DNA from: JAGLQA01 sp023135565
GTDB lineage: Bacteria > Acidobacteriota > Aminicenantia > UBA2199
Assembly (NCBI GenBank): GCA_030639305.1
Contig: DAOWCY010000229.1
Coordinates: 1-10,930 of the forward strand
Direction of reading: 5' to 3'
Length of the DNA stretch: 10,930 nt
The stretch's first letter is position 1. Each line of letters begins with the position of its first letter. The notes below the pieces were generated by a model. It ran no database searches and was not told where the DNA came from. It was given only the letters and a program-made list of their open reading frames with translations. Positions 6,005 to 10,930 of the stretch are shown in pieces. The position numbers were made by a program, and so were the translations under genes.

Positions 6005-6820
6005 ATGCCGAAAATCGAGATTTTACTTTTTTGGATTATGATTTTCGTTTATGTGGGAGCTTTCGCTCTCCATCTTTTCAGCTTTGTCAGCCGAAAAGAA
6101 AAAAGCACAAAATTCGCTTTCTATCTTTTGTGGATAGGGCTGGCGTTACACACCGCCGTGGGCATCGTGCGCTGGATAACAGCCGCGCATCCGCCGGTAA
6201 CGGACACCTACGAACTCAACCTGACAGGCACCTGGTTTGCCATGCTAATCTTCCTGATCTTCGCGCAATTGAAAAAAGTGGAAAAAACCATCGGCCTGGT
6301 GATTATCCCTATAGTATTTTTAGTGGCCGGGTACGGCTATATGTCCGGCGTGGAAATTCAACCCATGGGCCCGGCTTTCCAGAGTCCCTGGCTGATCGTG
6401 CACGTGATCTTTGCCTGGCTGGCTTTCGGCTGTTACGCCATTGCCACCGGGGCGGCGATTTTCCTGCTGTTGAAAATGAAACGCCCGGCTGGGGAAAAAT
6501 TGAAAAAACTCCCGGAACCTGAAGCTTTAGACCTGGCGGCTTACCGTTTTATCGTGCTGGGATTTATCAACCATGCGATTATGATTGCTTCCGGCGCTAT
6601 CTGGGCCAAAAAACTCTGGGGCCACTATTGGAATTGGGATCCTTTGGAAACATGGTCGTTGATCTCTTTTCTTTTTTATGCTTTTTATCTTCATGCCCGT
6701 TCTTTTTTGGGTTGGAAAATGAAAAAAGCGGCTTACTTGATTCTTTTAGGACTGCTCATCCTGGCAATTTCTTACTGGGGCGTCGAATGGTTCGGCCCCA
6801 CGATGCACCCGGGACCGTGA
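6005..6820 (+). CDS. ccsA: cytochrome c biogenesis protein CcsA/ResC (heme-handling WWD protein)
   Basis: CcsA forms the System II cytochrome c synthase with ResB, carrying heme to the outer face of the membrane for attachment to CXXCH. The 271-residue polytopic protein has the tryptophan-rich WWD signature WGHYWNWDPLETW (205-217) that binds heme on the external face. Candidate axial or channel His residues are H49 (ALHTAVG), H133 (IVHVIFAWLAF), H190 (NHAIMIASG) and H268 near the C-terminus. About seven to eight hydrophobic segments are visible: 5-28, 38-60, 75-90, 96-115, 130-157, 182-201, 217-235 and 243-262. Length and C-terminal 'GVEWFGPTMH' fit the family ('GVN..G..LHSY'). It is the last gene of the cytochrome operon; the stop TGA (6818-6820) is immediately followed by a repeat module. 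Confidence 0.93.
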   Translation: MPKIEILLFWIMIFVYVGAFALHLFSFVSRKEKSTKFAFYLLWIGLALHTAVGIVRWITAAHPPVTDTYELNLTGTWFAMLIFLIFAQLKKVEKTIGLVIIPIVFLVAGYGYMSGVEIQPMGPAFQSPWLIVHVIFAWLAFGCYAIATGAAIFLLLKMKRPAGEKLKKLPEPEALDLAAYRFIVLGFINHAIMIASGAIWAKKLWGHYWNWDPLETWSLISFLFYAFYLHARSFLGWKMKKAAYLILLGLLILAISYWGVEWFGPTMHPGP

Positions 6821-6889
6821 CCCCGTACGCACAGGGAGGCGATTAGCCGCTTCGCAGCAGGGCAGCGTGTGAGCGCCTTTGATTCTAAA
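6821..6889 (+). repeat. module C, unit 1 (69 bp), starting at the base after the ccsA stop
   Basis: It starts CCCCGTACGCACAGGGAGGC, then AGCCGCTTCGCAGC, then GTGTGAGCGCCTTTGATTCTAAA. It is a diverged member: its first stem is CCCCGT...ACAGGG with mismatches and its second stem has one mismatch. It is tandem with the next unit. Confidence 0.85.
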
Positions 6890-6960
6890 CCCCGTGCGCA
6901 CGGGGAGGCGATAAGCGGCTTCGCCGCAAGAGGCAGCGGGTGAGCGCTTTTGATTCTAAA
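6890..6960 (+). repeat. module C, unit 2 (71 bp)
   Basis: Hairpin I is the perfect palindrome CCCCGTGCGCACGGGG, followed by AGGCGATA. Hairpin II is GCGGC-TTC-GCCGC, then AAGAGGCAGCGGGTGAGCGC and TTTTGATTCTAAA. It abuts unit 1 directly; both units end in GATTCTAAA, so the two form a head-to-tail repeat of about 70 bp. Confidence 0.88.
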
Positions 6961-6965
6961 TAAAC

Positions 6966-7020
6966 AAAAGTTTTGATCAAACTTTTACAAAAGTTTGGCT
7001 CCCGGCAGGGCCGCCGGAGG
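6966..7020 (-). repeat. 55-bp B-A module, inverted copy
   Basis: This is the reverse complement of the sequences at 5806-5860 and 8454-8508 with a single mismatch (54 of 55). It contains the AT inverted repeat and the GC hairpin CCGGC...GCCGG with an AGGGCC loop. It is followed by CGCTTTTGCTTCTAAG (7027-7042), the 3' box also seen at the ends of C units. Confidence 0.9.
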
Positions 7021-7042
7021 CAAGAACGCTTTTGCTTCTAAG

Positions 7043-7112
7043 CCCCACTGCGTGGGGGAGCATCGAGCCGCTTCGCCGCAAGAGGCAGCGTGTGAGCGCT
7101 TTTGATTCTAAA
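7043..7112 (+). repeat. module C, unit 3 (70 bp)
   Basis: Hairpin I reads CCCCAC-TGC-GTGGGG, where unit 2 has CCCCGTG/CACGGGG: both arms changed so that pairing is kept. After that come GAGCATCGAGCCGCTTCGCCGC and the same tail ending TTTTGATTCTAAA as in unit 2. Hairpin II has one central C-C mismatch here. Confidence 0.87.
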
Positions 7113-7168
7113 TAATTAAAAGTTTTGCGGAGCTTTTTCAAAAACGACCCCCCGGAGGGCCGCTGGGC
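7113..7168 (+). repeat. degenerate B-A-like module
   Basis: AAAAGTTTTGCGGAGCTTTTTC followed by CCCCCGGAGGGCCGCTGGGC keeps the layout of B (AAAAGTTTTG...CTTTT) and A (CCCCGG...GGGCCGC) but with a different sequence between. It completes a second C then B-A series (C 7043-7112, B-A 7117-7168). The rest of the gap to 7240 holds the TTTGTG/TTCGTG pair at 7195-7210 and nothing else I can name. Confidence 0.55.
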
Positions 7169-7240
7169 TTTTGTATTCCTTAAATTGGTGGTGATTTGTG
7201 TCCATTCGTGGTTAAACGATTTCGTAGTAATGGGGATTTC

Positions 7241-7249
7241 TGGTATAAT
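7241..7249 (+). promoter_or_regulatory. extended -10 promoter giving a probably leaderless mRNA
   Basis: TGGTATAAT carries the TGn extension plus a perfect TATAAT (7244-7249). The ATG starts only 8 nt downstream at 7258, so the expected start site (near 7256) leaves at most about 2 nt of leader. The -35 (TTCGTA at 7221-7226, spacer 17) is weak, as is usual with extended -10 promoters. No SD stands before the ATG. Confidence 0.65.
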
Positions 7250-7257
7250 AAACGATC

Positions 7258-8391
7258 ATGAATTATAATTTTGAATTAGGTCCGATTAGACCACCCAGCG
7301 AAGCTCACAGCATCCTGTTGCGCGTCACTCGAAACTGCCCCTGGAACCGCTGCGCTTTCTGCCCGGTCTACAAAAAAAGAAAATTCTCGCCGCGCAAAGT
7401 AGACGAGGTCATTCAAGATATCGACGCTGTCGCTTTTATCACCGAAAAAATTACCGGAACAATCGCGGCAGCCGGGGGCGGCGGCGAAGACAATCTCGAC
7501 CTGGTGGGCCAATTAGCGGCGGAAGAAAATATCGATAGAGACTCTATCCACCAGGTGATATTCTGGCTGCGCTGCGGTATGAAAAGCCTCTTCCTGCAAG
7601 ACGCCGATTCCTTAGTTATCAAATCAGGCCATTTGGTGAAAATCCTAAACCATATCCGGGAAAAATTCCCTTCTATCGAAAGGGTGACTTCCTATTCCCG
7701 GGCCAAAACCCTGAGCAAAAAATCCTTAGATGAACTAAAAAAACTGCGCACAGCAGGCCTGGATAGAGTGCATATCGGCATGGAATCAGGCTCGGCAAAA
7801 GTTTTGGAAAAAATAAACAAGGGCGTTACCCCGGCGGAACAGGTGCTGGCAGGTAAAAACGCCGTGGCCGCGGGTTTCGAGCTGTCGGAGTATTTTATGC
7901 CCGGCATCGGCGGCGCGGAGCTTTCCCAGGAGAACGCGGTGGAGTCGGCAAAGGTATTAAACCAGGTTAATCCTACCTTCATACGGCTGCGCACTACGCG
8001 AGTCATTAAAAGAACACCCCTGCACCAGATGATGGTAGATAAAAAGTGGACGCCTCTAAGCGAAATAGAAAAAATAACAGAGATCAAACTATTTATCGAA
8101 AACCTAAAAGGAATCGAGAGCAAAATCGTAAGCGACCACATCATGAACCTGATCGAAGAAGTAGAAGGCCGGATGCCGGAAGATAAAGACAAAATCCTAA
8201 AAGTATTAGATAAATTCCTAAAAATGAAAACCGAAGATAAAGAGTCTTTTATCGTGGGGCGCAGGCTGGGTCGTTTTCGTTTCCTGTCGGATTATACCCC
8301 CAGCGCCCGGATCGAAAAAATAAAAGCAGAACTCAAGAGCCGTTTTTCTTCTTTAGAAGAGGCGATCCACCAGGTGGCACAGAATTATTAA
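7258..8391 (+). CDS. radical SAM protein of unassigned function
   Basis: This is a 377-residue radical SAM enzyme, cytoplasmic by lack of a signal peptide. The 4Fe-4S cluster triad is C27, C32 and C35 in NCPWNRCAFC, a CX4CX2C spacing instead of the common CX3CX2C. Similar 'GC.WNRCTFC' motifs occur in a COG1032-like group, to my knowledge. Following elements of the half TIM barrel are visible: AAGGGGEDN (71-79), SLFLQDADSL (110-119), RVTSYSRAKT (142-151), the SAM-contacting RVHIGMESGSAKVL (170-183) and FMPGIGG (213-219). Residues about 260-377 are a Lys/Glu-rich helical C-terminal region with no further Cys cluster and no B12 domain. Substrate unknown. The start fits the family because RPPSEAHSILLRVT precedes the cluster as expected. 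The gene stands alone, flanked by repeat arrays. Confidence 0.88.
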   Translation: MNYNFELGPIRPPSEAHSILLRVTRNCPWNRCAFCPVYKKRKFSPRKVDEVIQDIDAVAFITEKITGTIAAAGGGGEDNLDLVGQLAAEENIDRDSIHQVIFWLRCGMKSLFLQDADSLVIKSGHLVKILNHIREKFPSIERVTSYSRAKTLSKKSLDELKKLRTAGLDRVHIGMESGSAKVLEKINKGVTPAEQVLAGKNAVAAGFELSEYFMPGIGGAELSQENAVESAKVLNQVNPTFIRLRTTRVIKRTPLHQMMVDKKWTPLSEIEKITEIKLFIENLKGIESKIVSDHIMNLIEEVEGRMPEDKDKILKVLDKFLKMKTEDKESFIVGRRLGRFRFLSDYTPSARIEKIKAELKSRFSSLEEAIHQVAQNY

Positions 8392-8453
8392 CTCCCCGCC
8401 TTCAGCGAAGAGCAGCCCCAGCAAACGGGCCTCGACGAACTCTAATGGTACTA
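8392..8453. other. short gap downstream of the radical SAM gene
   Basis: These 62 bp contain no recognisable gene, hairpin terminator or repeat module. The repeat array begins at 8454. Confidence 0.5.
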
Positions 8454-8508
8454 CCTCCGGCGGCCCTGCCGGGGGCCAAACTTTTGTAAAAGTTTGATCA
8501 AAACTTTT
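8454..8508 (+). repeat. 55-bp A-B module, copy identical to 5806-5860
   Basis: All 55 bases match the copy between resB and ccsA. Hairpin A is CCTCCGGC-GGCCCT-GCCGGGGG (8-bp stem with one G-T). Hairpin B is the AT inverted repeat. Relative to the C69 gene on the minus strand, the order from its stop codon is C, B, A. Confidence 0.92.
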
Positions 8509-8513
8509 AATTA

Positions 8514-8584
8514 TTTAGAAGCAAAAGCGCTCACCCGCTGCCCCTTGCGGCGAAGCCGCTCATCGCCTCCCCGTGCGCACGGGG
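8514..8584 (-). repeat. module C, unit 4 (71 bp), starting at the base after the C69 stop
   Basis: On the minus strand it starts with the perfect palindrome CCCCGTGCGCACGGGG directly after TAG (8585-8587), then AGGCGATGAGCGGCTTCGCC, and ends GCGCTTTTGCTTCTAAA. It is nearly identical to unit 2. Together with unit 1 it is the second case of a C module abutting a stop codon with zero spacing. Confidence 0.9.
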
Positions 8585-10600
8585 CTATTTTTCCCTGGGT
8601 ATTTTGATCTCCTGGAATAATTTCATCACAGTGTTTCCGTTTTTTTTATCCACCACAAAAGTAACCGAAGCCCGTTTGTCCTTAGTAAAATACCTCCACC
8701 CTTTCTCGTTCGGGGGATTCAGGGGGATGATATCTTTGCTCCTATAATCGAGCACCAAACTGTCTTCCTTGACAAAGGCTCTAAATACCACGGTGCTGGT
8801 AAAATTGATATAATCACCTACGTAGGGTTTATACTTTTCCGGTACGTTTTTTTGAATTGCTTTTTCTTCCTCACTGCCCGGCTTGACTGCTTTCTTAACT
8901 AATTGGTTTACCTGGATCATGTTCATGTCGGTGACTTCGCCCTGTTTGTCCCGGTCGAAAGAAAAAGCAGTCGTACCCATCCTGACAACATACCATAACC
9001 CATTATCGTCCGGGTCTTTTAATTCCATCGTCGCCCTGCCGGGAATAGCGATGGTTAACCGGCCGTTTTTTACTTTCATTTTCATTTTTGCATCTTTAAA
9101 AGGCCCAAAATTAGCGATATAAATTCCTACATAAGGTTTGTACTTTGTCGGAACGGGTTCCGCTTTCTCTTCAAAACGTTTGCGCAGTTCGTTGACTTTC
9201 TTAACCACTTTGTCTACACAGGCCGCGGTATAATTATCCAACACTGCCGCTGCTTCGGAAAACTTCCCGGCTTTGCGCAGGGCCACTGCTTTTTCCAGGA
9301 TTCCCGGCACTGCGGCGGCAAACTCTTTTTCTAAAGCGTTAAATTCCTTCCGCACTGCCCGCAGCCTCTTGTCCCGGTCTTCATTCACTTTGTCGGATAG
9401 GTCACGGAATAACCACCAGTAAGATGCGGCGGAGAAAGAATCTTGTTTCACTTTGCGGGGCGCTTCGACTACTTTGCCGAAAGTCCCGGCTGTAGATACG
9501 ATGCCCGGCAATTTGCTGCCGTGAACAAAAAAAGGCACATAACAACCGCTGGAAGGTACGGCTGCACACCACCAGAATACGGGGAGCCGGTCCTTTTTGC
9601 CGGGAAGTTCAACCACACAAGAACCGGCTGTCTGGTTTAAGTCGATGGAGGGGGAAGTGCCGCGGTCCCGGGCAATGCTTTTCATCCAGGGAATATCTAC
9701 CTGTCCGGCCTTCTCTTTTAAGAGTTCGGCGGACCTGCCTGCGCGGGTACAGGCCCGCTTCGTTCTTGCTATATTTGCCGGGGTGTCGTCATTATAAGCA
9801 TCTTTAAAATTAAAACTTTTCTTTTTATCTTTGGGCCACCAACCCTTTTCTAAGGCATAGTTTACCATGCCTTTAGAGGCCAGATCCCAGCCGGTTTCGA
9901 TAGTCAGGGCGTTGGATATGGAAGTGGCGCCCTGCTTGAATCTCTTTGCCGCCCAGTGTTTACCGGCGGTCTCCAACACGTAAGCTTCCTCTGCGTCGGC
10001 AATAATATAAGAATTGTCATATGCGCCGCGGGTTCCCTCAGTAGGGCGCCCGGATCCGAATTGGCCGTATTTCTCCACCAACCCGGTAATAACGTCCACG
10101 GCCCGGCGGGCGGTTTTCGCTCTTTCCAGGGCAAACCTTATCAAATCCATCCCGGTAGGGCCAAATTCCGGGGCTTTCCCGTTTTGGGCGGCGGTTTTGT
10201 TTTCAACCAGCGCCTTAGAAGAAACCCCTTCATTGCCGATGACCACCCCAAATTCGTTGATTCCCTCTTCATAACCCCAGCACCAATAAGGACTGGAACC
10301 TATGGTGGCATAGGTCTCCGGCGCCTGGGGAATCTTAATGCGGCCCAGGTTTACTTGCGCGTCGGCGGGCCATTTTTTGCGCGCATAAAATACTAAGGGC
10401 TGACAGTCGAAAAGTGGCCTGTCGCTGTTTTTACCGAACAACACAAAATCGCTGCCGGTGGCGTTTTTCAGTGCCACCCAGGTATCGCAGGCGTCTAAAT
10501 CCGCACCCGTGCCGAACATCATGCATAACAAAAAAAACATCAGGGCTACTTTTTTAACCATCCTGATTGGGGATACAGTTACCTTTTTTATAGAAGACAT
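8585..10600 (-). CDS. secreted secernin/C69-type (Ntn-hydrolase) peptidase with duplicated C-terminal domain
   Basis: The 671-residue protein has a signal sequence (basic N-terminus with KK at 16-17, hydrophobic core about 18-32). The peptidase C69/secernin signature follows: ACDTWVALKNATGSDFVLFGKNSDRP (split at 37-44 and 45-62), then SPYWCWGYEEGINEFGVVIGNEG and DNSYIIADAEEAYVLETAGKHWAAKR. In this family the N-terminal Cys is the nucleophile of dipeptidase or acyl-hydrolase chemistry; here it is Cys38, directly after the signal region. A charged helical linker (about 408-480) leads to two tandem domains beginning VPTKYKPYVGIY (483) and VPEKYKPYVGDY (586), resembling the small beta-barrel tails (DUF3471-like) of beta-lactamase-type secreted enzymes. 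The start at 10600 has GGAGG at 10608-10612 with 7-nt spacing. A longer frame to 10645 would place this SD inside the gene and is rejected. Substrate unknown. Confidence 0.87.
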   Translation of the reverse strand: MSSIKKVTVSPIRMVKKVALMFFLLCMMFGTGADLDACDTWVALKNATGSDFVLFGKNSDRPLFDCQPLVFYARKKWPADAQVNLGRIKIPQAPETYATIGSSPYWCWGYEEGINEFGVVIGNEGVSSKALVENKTAAQNGKAPEFGPTGMDLIRFALERAKTARRAVDVITGLVEKYGQFGSGRPTEGTRGAYDNSYIIADAEEAYVLETAGKHWAAKRFKQGATSISNALTIETGWDLASKGMVNYALEKGWWPKDKKKSFNFKDAYNDDTPANIARTKRACTRAGRSAELLKEKAGQVDIPWMKSIARDRGTSPSIDLNQTAGSCVVELPGKKDRLPVFWWCAAVPSSGCYVPFFVHGSKLPGIVSTAGTFGKVVEAPRKVKQDSFSAASYWWLFRDLSDKVNEDRDKRLRAVRKEFNALEKEFAAAVPGILEKAVALRKAGKFSEAAAVLDNYTAACVDKVVKKVNELRKRFEEKAEPVPTKYKPYVGIYIANFGPFKDAKMKMKVKNGRLTIAIPGRATMELKDPDDNGLWYVVRMGTTAFSFDRDKQGEVTDMNMIQVNQLVKKAVKPGSEEEKAIQKNVPEKYKPYVGDYINFTSTVVFRAFVKEDSLVLDYRSKDIIPLNPPNEKGWRYFTKDKRASVTFVVDKKNGNTVMKLFQEIKIPREK

Positions 10601-10607
10601 AGTTTGA

Positions 10608-10612
10608 CCTCC
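10608..10612 (-). promoter_or_regulatory. ribosome binding site deciding the C69 start
   Basis: GGAGG on the minus strand, 7 nt before the ATG at 10600. The in-frame upstream ATG at 10645 has only an A/T-rich stretch before it. Using 10600 also gives a normal signal peptide length. Confidence 0.8.
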
Positions 10613-10635
10613 TGGTGATAGGAAATTTTTCAGTT

Positions 10636-10744
10636 TTAGAAGCAAAAACGCTAAGGCAGCTCCATCTCCAGCATTCAGCTCCAGCTAAAAACAAAAGAGC
10701 TTCCCTGCTGCGAAACAGCTTATCGCCTCCCCACGCGAGTGGGG
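10636..10744 (-). repeat. module C unit 5 plus module D in the C69 leader
   Basis: Reading along the minus strand: hairpin I CCCCACTCGCGTGGGG (10744 downward), AGGCGATAAGC, hairpin II GCTGT-TTC-GCAGC, a degenerate tail, then the 30-bp box D (10657-10686) and GCGTTTTTGCTTCTAAA (10636-10652). Both hairpins differ in sequence from unit 2 but keep pairing. Unlike units 1 and 4, this copy lies upstream of a gene, inside its predicted 5' untranslated region. Confidence 0.75.
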
Positions 10745-10793
10745 TTTAGAAACTTTTGATCCTGTCACGATTCGTTTTTTTTAATAAAAATAT

Positions 10794-10822
10794 ATTATAA
10801 CCCATTTTCCGCAAGTTGAAAA
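10794..10822 (-). promoter_or_regulatory. predicted promoter of the C69 gene
   Basis: On the minus strand a perfect TATAAT (10794-10799) is 17 bp from TTTTCA (10817-10822, 4/6 to consensus). Start near 10787 gives a leader of about 187 nt that contains C unit 5 and box D. Confidence 0.55.
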
Positions 10823-10930
10823 GGGCTTTTTTTCCGAATTAATTTTTTCTGTCATTTTCCCCAAAAGTCATTTATATCAATATTTAATAAGCTCAAAATA
10901 GTTTCTTGAGTTTGAGTTAAGGAGTCTCGA
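10823..10930. other. AT-rich right edge, no gene
   Basis: No coding frame or repeat module is recognisable. AAGGAG at 10919-10924 on the plus strand could be the SD of a gene beginning beyond the window, which would make this a divergent promoter region; this is only a possibility. Confidence 0.35.

Noticed and set aside
6031..6522. 163-residue frame inside ccsA
   Set aside because: It is an out-of-frame overlap of a clear membrane protein gene with the WWD motif in the other frame, and it lacks any family signature.
6821..7112. CRISPR array
   Set aside because: Units are about 70 bp and conserved along their whole length instead of ~30-bp repeats with unique spacers. Two are directly tandem, others are inverted or isolated, and no cas gene is in the window. 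The CCCCGTGCGCACGGGG palindrome only superficially resembles some CRISPR repeats.
10601..10645. Upstream ATG start for the C69 gene
   Set aside because: It would place the GGAGG SD inside the coding region and add 15 residues before an already complete signal peptide. No SD precedes it.

Overview
The window looks like a bacterial chromosome segment of moderate GC content. It holds two core information-processing genes, a cytochrome c / cytochrome c maturation operon, a radical SAM gene and a secreted Ntn-hydrolase-like peptidase. Promoters are sigma70-like and Shine-Dalgarno (SD) sites are strong. System II (ResB/CcsA) cytochrome assembly together with an 11-CXXCH periplasmic cytochrome points to an anaerobic or metal/sulfur-respiring lineage outside the classical gammaproteobacteria, such as Desulfobacterota, Nitrospirota or an uncultured phylum like Omnitrophota. 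This assignment is inference only; no rRNA or other taxonomic marker was available to settle it.

Layout. Bases 1-1852 (minus strand) carry nusA followed by the 5' part of infB, whose N-terminal linker is built from 66-bp tandem repeats that run off the left edge. A divergent 216-bp promoter region (1853-2068) separates this unit from a plus-strand operon: an NHL beta-propeller protein (2069-2977), an 11-CXXCH multiheme cytochrome c (2989-4626), ResB (4630-5766, TTG start) and CcsA (6005-6820). ResB and CcsA together export or present heme and ligate it to CXXCH sites outside the membrane, so the operon pairs a heme-rich electron carrier with its own assembly machinery. A repeat-built insert of about 170 bp with near-perfect terminal inverted repeats lies between resB and ccsA. 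A radical SAM gene follows (7258-8391, +), apparently transcribed leaderless from an extended -10 promoter. A secreted secernin/C69-family protein (8585-10600, -) completes the set, with a leader of about 190 nt.

The most unusual content is intergenic. Every gap from 5767 onward is built from a small set of modules: a ~70-bp double-hairpin unit (C), a 55-bp AT-hairpin plus GC-hairpin unit (B-A), a 30-bp GCTGG-rich box (D) and short TTCGTG repeats. Copies lie in both orientations and are up to 100% identical. The C hairpins show compensatory base changes between copies. Two C-type arrays begin at the very first base after a stop codon, after ccsA and after the C69 gene, and in both cases the module order read from the stop codon is C then B then A. 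I do not recognise this as a named repeat family. It is the best candidate in the window for an undescribed system: a structured 3'-UTR/RNA element or a MITE/REP-like mobile repeat. The coding genes themselves belong to known families.
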